The notes under the pieces: model-generated | Database searches by the model: none | What the model was told of the DNA's origin: nothing | What the model saw: the letters and a program-made list of their open reading frames with translations, nothing else | Shown here: in pieces, positions 51,666 to 61,300 of the stretch | Layout: the number at the start of each line of letters is the position of its first letter | How positions within the stretch are numbered: position 1 is the first letter of the stretch | Translations under genes and position numbers: made by a program | Assembly (NCBI GenBank): GCA_019637175.1 | Contig: JAHBWD010000006.1 | Span: forward strand, 1-64,000 | Direction: 5' to 3' | DNA length: 64,000 nucleotides | Origin: Labilithrix sp. | Lineage (GTDB): Bacteria; Myxococcota_A; Polyangia; Polyangiales; Polyangiaceae

Positions 51666-52333
51666 CGCGTCGTCCCTCGCGCGCGGCTCGGCGAGCCCTC
51701 GACCTCTTCGAGCGGCTCGCCTTCTTCCTCGAGCGGCTCGCTCGGGATCCGGATCTTCGCGGGCGAAGGCCTCACGCTGAAGCGCACCTCGTCGTCGTCG
51801 ACGTCGACGCGCGTGCGATCGCTCGCGGCGAGCTCGGTGAGGAGGCGATCGGCGCGCGCCTCGTCGATCTTGAGCGCCTTGGCGAGCTCGGCCGGCGTGA
51901 CGCCCTTCTTCGCGCGCGTGGCGAAGTCTTCCGCGGCGGCGAGCCAGGCTCCCTCCATCGCCGCTTCCGACGCCGCGTCCGCCTTCGAAGCCCGCGCGCG
52001 CGCTCGCGCGGCGAGCAGCGCGGGCGTCAGCGCGAGCGCCAAGAGGAGGATCTTCGCGGTGAGCGCGGCGGGCCACGCCGCGGCGGCGACCAGCGTCATG
52101 AACGTGGCCATCACGATGAAGAGCCACGACGCCGCGCGCGCACGCGTCGCGCGCCCGCCGTGCGCCTTCGCTTCGCGCAGCGGCGCGAGCGCGGCCTCGC
52201 CGCCGAGCCCGCCGGGCGTTCGCGGACCTCCGCAGACGCCGCAGACCCACTTGAGGCGCGCGCCTTCGCCGCGAGGCTCGATCACCGCGAGCGATCCGCA
52301 ATGCGGACAGCGGTCTTCGGGGAGCGGGCTCAG
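51662..52333 (-). CDS. Zinc-ribbon membrane protein, probable CTG start
   Basis: Begins with a zinc ribbon: C-P-H-C and, 16 residues later, C-G-V-C. Then come two adjacent membrane helices (about residues 68-87 and 90-106), a Lys/Arg/Ala-rich helical part and a C-terminal winged-helix-like segment (TPAELAKALKIDEARADRLLTELA). The first cysteine pair lies upstream of the earliest GTG (52285) and can be reached only from CTG 52333, which overlaps the lolA stop as CTGA. No ATG, GTG or TTG lies between. The downstream methyltransferase is coupled to it. Function unknown. Confidence 0.72.
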   Translation of the reverse strand: MSPLPEDRCPHCGSLAVIEPRGEGARLKWVCGVCGGPRTPGGLGGEAALAPLREAKAHGGRATRARAASWLFIVMATFMTLVAAAAWPAALTAKILLLALALTPALLAARARARASKADAASEAAMEGAWLAAAEDFATRAKKGVTPAELAKALKIDEARADRLLTELAASDRTRVDVDDDEVRFSVRPSPAKIRIPSEPLEEEGEPLEEVEGSPSRARGTTR

Positions 52334-53019
52334 GGCTTGATGACCTGCGTGCCCGGCGGCGGAACGAACTTGAAGCGGTCCGCGTTCACGGGCTGGTTCA
52401 CGTGCGGGTTCTCGAAGTCGAAGCGGTTGCGGTTGCCCTGCCCGTCGACGATGAGGACGCGGCGGACCTGCGACGTCGCCGAGTCGACGTAGAAGAGGAC
52501 CTTCTGGTACGCGGGCGTCGGCTGCTTGGGCGTGCCGACGAGCACCTGCCCGCCCGGGAAGTTCATCGCCGCGCCCTCGTAGAGCTCGAAGGCGAAGACA
52601 TCGCCGAGCTTGCCGCCGCCGACGAGGAACGAGAGCGCGGCGGGGTACTGCGACTTGTCGACCGTCTGCTCGAACATCTGCTTGTTCGCGGCCTCGTAGA
52701 CCTTGAGGATCGTGCCGTCGGAGACCACGCGGTTGTCTTTCGGCTCGCTGTACTCCCAGTGCATCTTGCCCGGCTTCGCGAACGTGACCTTGCCCTTCGA
52801 CTGCTTCTTCACGTTGTGCGACTTGACGAAGAACTCCTGGGTGAAGTCGCTCGAGAAGGAGGTCGTCTTGTCGTAGAAGGTCTGCACCTTCGTGAGCACC
52901 TCGGCGGCCTTGGCCGCGGGGAGCGCCGTCGCGGAGGCCTGCGCTGCGCCGTCGGTTGCCATCATCGGGATGGAGGCGGCGAGGAGAGCGGCGAGGACGA
53001 ACGAGGGGAGGCGACGCAT
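52330..53019 (-). CDS. lolA: LolA-type outer-membrane lipoprotein carrier
   Basis: A 229-residue LolA family protein that carries lipoproteins across the periplasm from the LolCDE complex to the outer membrane. A signal peptide of about 26 residues precedes F-S-S-D-F-T-Q-E, the G-K-V-T-F-A-K-P-G-K-M-H-W-E-Y strand and V-S-D-G, all LolA landmarks. The start ATG 53019 has a GGAG site. It fits the many lipoproteins in this window. Its stop overlaps the CTG of the zinc-ribbon gene. Confidence 0.93.
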   Translation of the reverse strand: MRRLPSFVLAALLAASIPMMATDGAAQASATALPAAKAAEVLTKVQTFYDKTTSFSSDFTQEFFVKSHNVKKQSKGKVTFAKPGKMHWEYSEPKDNRVVSDGTILKVYEAANKQMFEQTVDKSQYPAALSFLVGGGKLGDVFAFELYEGAAMNFPGGQVLVGTPKQPTPAYQKVLFYVDSATSQVRRVLIVDGQGNRNRFDFENPHVNQPVNADRFKFVPPPGTQVIKP

Positions 53020-53136
53020 GGAGTTCTCCGAGGGAAACGGCGAGAGGCGGTCGAGCTTACGGGGTGAGGGCGGCTTGCCCCGAGGGGAATGAGTATTGGA
53101 CGTACCAGCGCCGCGCAATATTGCCAACCGGCGAGC

Positions 53137-53673
53137 TCAGCGGTTCGTTCCCGACACGCGAGGGCCGCGAGAAACGGGGCGCGGAAGGGCGCGCCCTTGG
53201 AGGTGGGTCACGGCGATCGCGAGCGCGTCCGCCGCGTCGGCCGGGGGCGCCTGCGCGAGGCCGAGCATGACGCGGATCATGTGAGCGACCTGCGACTTGT
53301 CGGCGCGGCCGGCCCCCGTGACCGTCCGCTTCACGCGCGCGGGCGGATACTCGAACGACGGCAGGCCCGCGCGCGAGCACACGAGCAGCGCGACGCCTCG
53401 CGCGTGCCCGAGCTTGGCCGCCGCCTGCGCGTCTTTGGCGAAGAAGAGCGACTCGATGCTCGCCTCGAGCGGGGCGTGCGCCTCGACGACCTCGACGAGC
53501 GCGCGCTCGATGGCCACGAGCCGCTCGCCGAGCGCGCCCTCGTCGGCGACGTGGATGACGCCGTGCGCGACGTGGGTGAGGCGCGTGCCCGCGCGCCTCA
53601 CGACGCCCCAGCCGAAGTGACGCGTGCCGGGATCGAGACCGAGGACGGTGACGCCGCTGCCCTCGCCGCTCAC
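53137..53673 (-). CDS. ruvC: Holliday junction resolvase RuvC
   Basis: A 178-residue RuvC endonuclease that cuts Holliday junctions during recombination. Acidic residues of the active site are in VLGLDPGTRHFGWG, SIESLFF and the C-terminal DAADALAIA, with the D-K-x-Q-V motif (DKSQVAHMI) also present. It starts at GTG 53673, overlapping the yebC stop (GTGA), which fixes both reading frames. The frame is open far upstream but only inside yebC. Confidence 0.95.
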   Translation of the reverse strand: MSGEGSGVTVLGLDPGTRHFGWGVVRRAGTRLTHVAHGVIHVADEGALGERLVAIERALVEVVEAHAPLEASIESLFFAKDAQAAAKLGHARGVALLVCSRAGLPSFEYPPARVKRTVTGAGRADKSQVAHMIRVMLGLAQAPPADAADALAIAVTHLQGRALPRPVSRGPRVSGTNR

Positions 53674-54416
53674 GAGATGCGCGCCAGCTCTTCGTCGGAG
53701 ACGTCGAAGTCGGCGTACACGTTCTGCACGTCGTCGTGATCGTCGAGGACGTCGGCGAGGTTCAAGAGCACCTCCGCGTCGCGGCCGCTCACGGGCTTCT
53801 TCGTCTTCGGGATGAACGCGAGCTGCGAGGCCTTCACCGCGATCTTCGCCGCCTCGAGCGCGTCGAGCACGATCTGCATCGCGTCGGGCGGCGTCGTCAC
53901 CGTCCAGACCTCGCCGTCGTCGGCGTAGTCTTCCGCGCCGGCGCCCACCGCGACCTCCATGAGCTGATCTTCGGTGGCGCTCGCCTTCTCGAGCGTGACG
54001 AGGCCCTTGCGATCGAACGCCCACGCGGCGACGCCCGCGCCCCCGAGGTTGCCGTTGTTCTTCTCGAAGAGCTTACGGATCTCGGCGACGGTGCGATTGC
54101 GGTTGTCGGTCGCGCCCTCGACGAGGAAGAGCGTGCCGCCGGGGCCCGTGCCCTCGTAGAGGACCTCTTCGTAGGCCGCGCCCTCGATCTCGCCGGTGCC
54201 TCGCTTGATCGCGTTCTTGATCGTGTCGCCGGGCATCGACTGGCCCTTGGCGTCGGCGATCGCCTTGCGCAGGCGCGGGTTGTTGGCGGGCTCGCCGCCG
54301 CCGAGGCGCGCGGCGACCGTGAGCTCCTTGATCAGCTTCGTGAAGAGCTTGCCGCGCTTCGCGTCAGCCGCGCCCTTCTTGTGCTTGATCGTCGCCCATT
54401 TCGAGTGGCCGCTCAT
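53670..54416 (-). CDS. yebC: YebC/PmpR family protein
   Basis: A 248-residue YebC family protein with the signature opening MSGHSKWATIKHKK and the internal GPGGTLFLVEGATDN and R-N-R-T-V-A-E-I-R segments. The family includes transcriptional regulators and translation factors that relieve stalls at proline runs, notable given the many Pro-rich proteins here. It pairs with ruvC, a common arrangement. An AT-rich stretch (TTTAATTAA) lies just upstream of the AAGGTGG ribosome site. Confidence 0.95.
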   Translation of the reverse strand: MSGHSKWATIKHKKGAADAKRGKLFTKLIKELTVAARLGGGEPANNPRLRKAIADAKGQSMPGDTIKNAIKRGTGEIEGAAYEEVLYEGTGPGGTLFLVEGATDNRNRTVAEIRKLFEKNNGNLGGAGVAAWAFDRKGLVTLEKASATEDQLMEVAVGAGAEDYADDGEVWTVTTPPDAMQIVLDALEAAKIAVKASQLAFIPKTKKPVSGRDAEVLLNLADVLDDHDDVQNVYADFDVSDEELARIS

Positions 54417-54478
54417 CGTGCCGCCACCTTAATTAAAGGCCGGCGCGGCGGCAAGGCGCTCAGCGCGCGTCCGGACGC

Positions 54479-55426
54479 TCAGGGCGCGGGGGCGGCGGTC
54501 TGTACGCGCTCGCGGACGAACGCGAAGAGCGCCTGCTCGAACGCGTCGGCGTTCACGAGCATCGCGAAGTGGCCGGCTTCGAGCGGTACGAGGCGGGCGC
54601 TCCGCCTCTTGGCGTAGGTCCGCGCGCTGGCGAAGCCGGTGATGAGGTCCTTTCGCCCGTGGAGCACGATCGTGGGAACGCCCGGGGCGGGGAGGTAGGG
54701 CTCGGCGCCGGAGACGAGGACGAGCGAGTCGAACGTCCCCTCGATGCGCCCGGGCATCCTCGCCGCGCCGGAGGCCCCGTTCGAAAGCCCCGAGAGGATG
54801 ATCGTCCGATGACCGGCGGCCTGGAGCGCCGTCGCGGCGGCGCGGAGGACGCTCTCCCCTTCGGCGTTCCACCACTTGGCCGAGAGCCCGAGGTCGGGGC
54901 ACGCGGTGACGACGCCGAGCGCCTTGACCGTGCGCGCGATCTGCCAGCAGGGCAGCGCCCAGCGCCCTCCCCATCCGTGGAGGAAGATGATCGCGCCCTT
55001 GTCGCGCGCCTGTCCGCCGAGGACGAGCAACGACGGATCGGCGCCCTCGAGCTTCACCACGTCGACGTGCCCGGCGCTCGCAGGGTCGTGCTCCTCTCGC
55101 TTCATGCGCGCGTAGGCCGCGCGCATCGTCTCGACGAGCATGGGCGCGTCGTGATCTTTGAGGTAGCCGCCCGCGATCCATCGGCGCGTCGTCTCGACGG
55201 CGAGCTCGCCTTCGTCCGACAGCATGCTCTCCGCGCGCGCACCTGCGTCGGCGATCGCGCCCGCGTCGACGATCGCGACGACGCCCGCGTCGGCGATCAC
55301 GCTCGCGTCCGCGTGCGCCTTCACGGTCGCGCGCGACTTGCAGCCCGCGAGGCCGAGGCAGATCAGGCCCAGGCACATCACGAGGCCGATCACGAACGAG
55401 AGAGCTCTCGCGCGCTGCGACCGCAT
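54479..55426 (-). CDS. Alpha/beta hydrolase lipoprotein
   Basis: A 315-residue lipoprotein (LGLAGC lipobox). An Ala/Asp/Val repeat-like linker (V-I-A-D-A-G and relatives, four units near residues 42-66) precedes an alpha/beta hydrolase: HGWGGRW, nucleophile Ser in GLSNGASGAA, Asp in LHGRKD and His in AGHFAML. Substrate unknown; it probably acts in the periplasm or at the surface. The start ATG 55426 has TAGAGT 7 bases upstream. It reads toward yebC with two short palindromes (54456-54466, 54467-54478) just after its stop, possibly a terminator. Confidence 0.87.
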   Translation of the reverse strand: MRSQRARALSFVIGLVMCLGLICLGLAGCKSRATVKAHADASVIADAGVVAIVDAGAIADAGARAESMLSDEGELAVETTRRWIAGGYLKDHDAPMLVETMRAAYARMKREEHDPASAGHVDVVKLEGADPSLLVLGGQARDKGAIIFLHGWGGRWALPCWQIARTVKALGVVTACPDLGLSAKWWNAEGESVLRAAATALQAAGHRTIILSGLSNGASGAARMPGRIEGTFDSLVLVSGAEPYLPAPGVPTIVLHGRKDLITGFASARTYAKRRSARLVPLEAGHFAMLVNADAFEQALFAFVRERVQTAAPAP

Positions 55427-55433
55427 CCCGAGC

Positions 55434-55439
55434 ACTCTA
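55434..55439 (-). promoter_or_regulatory. -10 box of leaderless promoter (TAGAGT, N7)
   Basis: TAGAGT on the minus strand ends 7 bases before the ATG at 55426, with no ribosome site. Confidence 0.45.
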
Positions 55440-55487
55440 CCCGTGTTACGATTCGGGATCCTCCGCCCGCGGGGAAAGGGGAGCTCG

Positions 55488-57152
55488 ATGCGCGCTCGAA
55501 CCGTCCTGGTCTCGCTGCTCTCGCTGTTCGTCGCCTGCTCCGACGAGCCCGCCGGAGCGCCCGATCCGACGTCCGATCCGCGAGACGGCGGCGGCGGCGA
55601 CGCCGCCGTGGATCCGTCGGCCGACGGCGCGGTCGACGGCGCGCTGCCTCCCACGAGCACGTGCGAGCTCACGCCCCTCGCCGACGTGACCGGCGCGACC
55701 GAGGTCGCGACCGAAGCGGCGCTCCGCGCGGCGCTCGCCGCGGGCGGCAAGGTGCGCATGACCGCGGACATCACCGCGACGTCGCCGCTCCCGGTGACGA
55801 CCGCGACGATCCTCGACGGGGGAGGTCACACGCTGAGCGGAGGAGGCACGACGCACCTGCTCGTGGCGACGATGACCGATCTGACGGTCCAGAACATCAC
55901 CATCGCCGACGCGCGCAACCTCGTCTCCGCCGCGCAGCACTTCAGCCGCCAGTCGGGCGCCGCGATCATGGTGAGCGGCGGCAACGGGACGACCGACGGC
56001 CCCGCCAAGGGATCGCTCACCGTCGTGAAGGCGACGTTCACCGGCAACCACGCGGAGCAGGTGTCGAACGGCGACATCCGCGGGGGCGCCGTCTACGTCT
56101 TCAACCTGCCCAACGCGATGTTCTCCGAGACCACGTTCCGCAACAACGTCGCGGTGAGCGGCGGCGCGATCGGCGGGCTCGGCAGCAGCTTGTCGATCGC
56201 GGCCTCGGTGTTCGAAGGCAACGAGGGCAACAACGCAGGCCGCGGCGGCAACCTCGACGGGACGGGCGGCGCGATCTCCCTCGATGCCCTCTCGCAGAAC
56301 GGCCAGACGGCCTATCTTCGGATCTGCGGCGCGCGGTTCAAGGAGAACCGCGCCGTCCGCACCGGCGGCGCGATCTACTACGTGAACCACTGGAAGACCG
56401 GCAGCGTCGTCGAGATCCGTCAAAGCGCGTTCGAGCGGAACGAGACGACGTCGACCACCGAGGGTCAGGGCGGCGCGATCTTCGCGATGGACGACGACAA
56501 ATACCCTGCGAATACCGGCGCGGCGAACCGCACGAGCGTGACCGAGTCGCTCTTCGACGGGAACACGACGTGGGGCCAAGGCGGCGGGATCTGGTTCTGG
56601 ACGAAGGACGGCTCGCTCCTCGCGCGGAACGTCACGTTCCACGCCAACGCCACCGCGACGGCGCACGAGACCGGCATGGGAGGCGGCCTCGCGATCTCGA
56701 GCGGTCCGGCGACGCTCCTCAACTGCACGTTCGCCGCCAACTACGCCAAGTTCCACGGCGGCGGCATCCAGATCTCCGGCGCGGCCGACGCGACCTTGGC
56801 GATGGGCAACACGCTCTTCGTCGACAACCTTTCGAATCGCAACGGCGGCTACGCCAACTTCCACACGAACCGCGCCGTCGACACCGATCTCGGCGGCAAC
56901 GTGCAGCACCTCGATCCCGCGCGCGTCATCGACGTCAACTCGGACGCGCTCGTCGCCGCCGGAGCGACGCGCGCCGATCCGAAGCTCGCGCCCTTGGCCG
57001 ACAACGGCGGGCCGACGCCGACGATGGCGATCGCCGCGGGGAGCGCAGCGCACGACAAAGGCGTCTCGGGCGCGAGCGTGCCCGAGGTCGACCAGCGCTT
57101 GAAGAAGCGCGACGCGACGCCCGACGTCGGCGCGTTCGAGCTCGTTCCCTGA
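55488..57152 (+). CDS. Right-handed beta-helix lipoprotein, choice-of-anchor Q type
   Basis: A 554-residue lipoprotein (LFVAC lipobox; Asp/Gly linker). The body consists of parallel beta-helix coils with repeated G-G-A-I and F-x-x-N motifs (GGAIGGLGSS, GGAISLD, GGAIYYVN, GGGIWFW, GGGLAIS, GGGIQIS), as in polymorphic outer-membrane and pectate-lyase-like repeats. The C-terminal P-L-A-D-N-G-G-P-T-P-T-M-A-I and A-H-D-K-G segments are the signature of choice-of-anchor Q proteins. Probably a surface adhesin or structural protein. The ATG has AAGGGGAG upstream. Confidence 0.88.
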   Translation: MRARTVLVSLLSLFVACSDEPAGAPDPTSDPRDGGGGDAAVDPSADGAVDGALPPTSTCELTPLADVTGATEVATEAALRAALAAGGKVRMTADITATSPLPVTTATILDGGGHTLSGGGTTHLLVATMTDLTVQNITIADARNLVSAAQHFSRQSGAAIMVSGGNGTTDGPAKGSLTVVKATFTGNHAEQVSNGDIRGGAVYVFNLPNAMFSETTFRNNVAVSGGAIGGLGSSLSIAASVFEGNEGNNAGRGGNLDGTGGAISLDALSQNGQTAYLRICGARFKENRAVRTGGAIYYVNHWKTGSVVEIRQSAFERNETTSTTEGQGGAIFAMDDDKYPANTGAANRTSVTESLFDGNTTWGQGGGIWFWTKDGSLLARNVTFHANATATAHETGMGGGLAISSGPATLLNCTFAANYAKFHGGGIQISGAADATLAMGNTLFVDNLSNRNGGYANFHTNRAVDTDLGGNVQHLDPARVIDVNSDALVAAGATRADPKLAPLADNGGPTPTMAIAAGSAAHDKGVSGASVPEVDQRLKKRDATPDVGAFELVP

Positions 57153-57178
57153 CCTCGTTCCCTGGCGAGCGAGACCGA

Positions 57179-57652
57179 TCAGGCACGCGAGCCGTACCGA
57201 TCGCGGATCACGTCGACGAGCGCGCGCATGCGCTCCGCCGAGATCCCGAGCTGACGGATCACCTCGAGGTTGTCGCGAACGCGCGCCAACTTGGCAATCT
57301 TCCCCGCGGCGTTCACCGTGACGAAGAGCGCCGCCACGAGGTCGAGCGACTTGCCCGCCGTCGCCAGGCGCTCGCCGAAGAGGTCGGTGTCCATGCGGAG
57401 CTTCGTCTGGACGCGGAGGAGCGCGGCCGCTTGGTCGCCCGAAGCGACGATCGCCAGGCGCTCGACGCGGATGAAGTCGCACGTTCGATCGATGGGGCCG
57501 ATGAAGTCCGCGAGCGAGCCCTTCCCCACGATCGGCCGAGGCAGGCTCTCGAAGCGCAGCTCGACGTCGTCGGCGAGCGCGTCGAGGATCTTCTTCGCGT
57601 CGCGCGCCTCGAGCGCGTCGAGCCAGCTCTCGAGCGTCTGTCTTGCGTTCAT
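57179..57652 (-). CDS. NTF2/SnoaL-like small protein
   Basis: A 157-residue protein with the cone-shaped NTF2/SnoaL pattern: W-L-D-A-L-E-A-R-D helix, then E-L-R-F-E-S-L-P, I-V-G-K-G-S-L-A-D-F and two late beta strands. Such folds act as small hydrolases, isomerases or binding proteins; no active-site set can be named. It converges with the beta-helix gene and is divergent from sodC. The start ATG 57652 is preferred over an upstream in-frame start at 57685. Confidence 0.75.
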   Translation of the reverse strand: MNARQTLESWLDALEARDAKKILDALADDVELRFESLPRPIVGKGSLADFIGPIDRTCDFIRVERLAIVASGDQAAALLRVQTKLRMDTDLFGERLATAGKSLDLVAALFVTVNAAGKIAKLARVRDNLEVIRQLGISAERMRALVDVIRDRYGSRA

Positions 57653-57708
57653 GGCGCACGGATGTGCATGTCCGGTGCCGAGCATGGCGCGTGCAACTCG
57701 GGTGGACC

Positions 57709-58329
57709 ATGAAGTCCACTCGCGCCTGGCTGTTGCTGAGCATGATCGTGGCCGCGGGGTGCGCGTCGGCGGAGCCCGTCGAGAGCGCCTCGGCCGAGCT
57801 CCGAGGCTCGTCGACCTCCACGTCGACGCCGATCATCGTGCCCTTGTCTGCGAAGAGCGGCTCGTCGCTCACGGGGACCGCGGTGCTCACCGAGGAGCCG
57901 TCGGGAGGCGTTCGCGTCGTCATCGACGTCGCGGGCATCGCGCCCGGCGAGCACGGCGCGCACGTCCACCAGAACGGCGACTGCAGCTCGCCCGACGCGA
58001 TGAGCGCGGGCGATCACTTCACGCCGCAGCGCCACCCGCACGGGCTACCGCCGACGGAGCCGCGGCACATCGGCGACTTCGGCAACCTCGTCGTCGGCGA
58101 AGACGGCCGAGGCCGCCTCGAGATCGTCGCGCCGCACGCGAGCCTGCGCGCGGACGACCCGTGCTCGTTCGTCGACCGCGCGATCGTGATCCACGCGCAC
58201 CGCGACGACGGCGGGCAGCCGAGCGGAAACGCCGGCGCGCGCGTCGGCTGCGGCGTGATCCGCTCGGCCGACTACGGCGCCGGCGGCTTCACCCGCGTGC
58301 TCGCGCGGAACGCGTCGTCGGTGCGGTGA
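57709..58329 (+). CDS. sodC: Cu/Zn superoxide dismutase, secreted
   Basis: A 206-residue periplasmic Cu/Zn superoxide dismutase with a lipoprotein-like signal (MIVAAGC). Metal ligands are in GAHVHQNGDC (two Cu His), GDHFTPQRHPHG (bridging and Zn His), HIGDFGNL and the late VIHAHRDD (Cu His). The disulphide cysteines (GDC and VGCGVIR) are present. It removes superoxide at the cell envelope. Its 3' end overlaps the convergent DUF3857 gene by 58 bases, both frames intact. Confidence 0.94.
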   Translation: MKSTRAWLLLSMIVAAGCASAEPVESASAELRGSSTSTSTPIIVPLSAKSGSSLTGTAVLTEEPSGGVRVVIDVAGIAPGEHGAHVHQNGDCSSPDAMSAGDHFTPQRHPHGLPPTEPRHIGDFGNLVVGEDGRGRLEIVAPHASLRADDPCSFVDRAIVIHAHRDDGGQPSGNAGARVGCGVIRSADYGAGGFTRVLARNASSVR

Positions 58330-61300
58330 GCTTCGTTGACGAAGGCCTCGTAGCGATCCTTCGGGATGGTGCCGGTCGTGACCTCGAGGACGAAGTCTTC
58401 CTCGATCGTCTGACCGGACACCGAGATCTTCCGCGACGCGGAGAGCAGCGGCCCCTTGCCCTCGAACGGGCCGGGGAGCCGCGCGATCTGCGCCTTCGCT
58501 GGGAGCTCGACGCGCCGCCTCACGTGGTACTGCGACGCGTGGTTGATCGCGAGCGCGTTCTCGCGCGTCGTCTGCCCGGCGTACGACGCGCTCAGCGTCG
58601 TGACGTACGGCCTCGGGAAGACGTAGTGAACGGGATCGATCCCGGGCAGGATCCACGTCCGCGAGCCGGGCTTCGTTCCCTCGACTTGCGCGTACGCGGG
58701 GACCGAGAGCTCGGCGCGGATCGCGACCTGCCAGCTCCCTTCGGTGGACGACAGCTCGACCTTCTCGACGGTCGCGAAGGGCACCCACGCGAGGGCGATG
58801 CCGCGGAGCGCGCGCTGGCGTTCGTTGCCCACGAGGCGCACGAGCGCCTCGGCGAGATCCTGCGCCGACCGGCCGCGGAGCAGCACCGTGAGGAGGCCCT
58901 TCGCGTTGCCTTGCTCGTCGACCGTGAGACGCACGTCGATCTCGTCGTGCTCGCCTTCGTTGCCGAGCGAAGGGAGCGGCGCGATGCGGCCGTCGGCGTG
59001 GAGCGCGCTGCGGCCTCGGAGCTCGGGCGAGATGCGGCCCGCCGGCAGCGGCGGGCCGGGCACGTCGGCGTCGATCCAGATCTGCTCGACGACGCCGGGC
59101 TTCGCCGGATCGGCGACGTGCGCGACGGCGAGCGGGTGCATGAAGCGCCCGAAGTGGGGAGGGAAGGTCGCGCTGTCGCTGAACGGCTCGTTCTCCGCGA
59201 CGACGACGTCGGTCTTCACCCCGAGCTCGCGCAGCGTTCGCGCGATGAGCCACGTGCGGCTCCCTTCGTGCGTGGCGAGCACCGTGCGCGCGGTGATGGT
59301 CTGGCCGCCGGAGCGCCCCAGATCGACGTCGGCGAGGACGACGCCCGACGCTTCCTTCACCGCTTGGCCCGACGCCGCGACGACCGCCTCCACGAGCGCG
59401 CGGCCGCTCTTGCCCTTGCCGGCCTCTCGCGCCCACGCGGAGACCTCCGGCCCGTCGGCCTCGAGCGACGCGACGGTCTCGCGGAGGCCGCGCGCGACGT
59501 CGTCCCACGTCGCCGTGGAGAAGCTGACGCCGACGTTGCGGTCCATCTTGGGGACGCCGTACTCGATGCGACGCACCGCGCGGTCGCGCATCTGCCACAC
59601 GAGCACGCGCTTGCCTTGCTCGGTCTTCTCCTCCGCCTTGCCGAGCATCGGGTGGCTCCACAGCGAGCCGCGGAGGCCCTGCGGCAGGCGAAGCTCGATC
59701 TTGGCGTGGTGGATCGCGGTGCGCTCGGGCATGAGATCGGGCGTGTCGATGCCGACGTTGCCCGTCTCGCCCGGGATGCCCCAGCCTTCGTAGATCGCTT
59801 CGACGGCGTCGCCCGCTTCGAGCTGCGAGAGATCGGCGTGCGACTGCGCGGCGTACGGCGTCCGGTCGGGGAGGATGATGCGTCCGTCCTTCTTGAAGAT
59901 CCGCCGGCGGAGGACCCGCATCGTGTCGCGTCCGAAGAGCATCGGCGTCGACGCTTGCGCGTTCGACTCGACGTCGGTCGTTCCCATGACGCGTCGCACG
60001 TCGAGCATGAGGAACTTCACGAGGCCGCTCGCGTCGACGTCGTAGCGCTCTTCGTGCGCGAGCACGGCGGTCGCGGCGTTGGCGAGGAGCGGACCGTTGT
60101 CGCTCGCCGCGGTCACGCGCTCGGCGACGCCGTCGAAGGTGGCGAGGGGATCGTCGCCCGCGGCCCGCAAGAGGCCGGGGAGCGCCGACGGACCGTCGCG
60201 GGAGACGACCGCGAGGCGCAGCAGCTCCGGCACGGCGCTCTTGCCCTTCACGGCGAAGATCGTCGAGAGCTGGCGATCCGCGGGGTTCATCGCCTCGAGG
60301 ATCTTCGCGGCGCGCGCGACGTCTCCGACCTCGAGCGCGCTGCGGCTCGAGAGCGAGAGGTAGAGCTGCGGGCTCCCCGAGAGCGCGCGAAGGCGCTCGA
60401 GCTCGCGCTCGGCGCCCTGACGATCGCCGACGGCGTGTCGCGCGTGATGACAGGCGAGGCTCGTCTTGTCGGCGGCGGAGCGCTCGTCGCAGTCGAACGC
60501 GACGTTCTCGCGTCCGGTGCGCTCGAACGCGTAGCGCTCGACCGCGCGGAAGAGAGGCGTGCCGTCGAGGCGGCCTTTGGCTCTCTCGAAGGCGACGCGC
60601 GCGCGATCGTAGAGGCGCTCGCGCCCCGCGGTCGCGGCTTCGAACGCGTCGACGAGCCATGTCGCGGCGGCCTTCGACTTGCGCTGCGTCTTCTCGAGAT
60701 CGCCGAGCGCCTCGAGGTTCTGCTCGCTGTGACCGCGGCGCGCGCCTGCGAGCACGGCGTGCTCGACGGCGGCCTCCCACGACGCCGGCCACGCCTCGAG
60801 CACGCGATCGTAGGCGGTGCGCGCTCGCTCGCTGCTCTTCACCGAGGGCAGGTCGCGCGCGAGGCGCACCGCGCGCGCGTACACGAGGAGGAGCTCGGGC
60901 GGCACGTCGGCCCGCGCCGTCTGCGGATGGAGCAGGTTCTCCGCCGCGCGGCTCTCGCGCGCCGCGAGCGCGCCGAGCGCGACCGCGAGGCGCTCGTCGT
61001 CGGTCTTCGGATCGGGGAGCGCGGCCGGCTCGACGCGCACGATCGTCACGGTCGCTTGCTGGCCGGCCGTGGGCGCGCGCGCGCGCAGCGGCTTGCCTGC
61101 GTCGTCCCACGCGCCGATCTCGATCGTCTGGAAGTCTTGCTCGACGCCCACGCGCGCGACGAGGCGGAGCGTGCCCGATCGATCCGTGATGACGCGCGCG
61201 AGCTTCACGACGTGCGACGCGCCCGCGGCGTAAGGACGATCGATCGCGATCGTTCCGCCGGCGCGGAGCGTCGCCGGACCGCTCGAGCGGAGGCCGAGGC

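Noticed and set aside
53099..53127. TTGGCA-N17-TACGTC before lolA as a sigma-70 promoter
   Set aside because: The -10 half matches consensus poorly; not strong enough to list.
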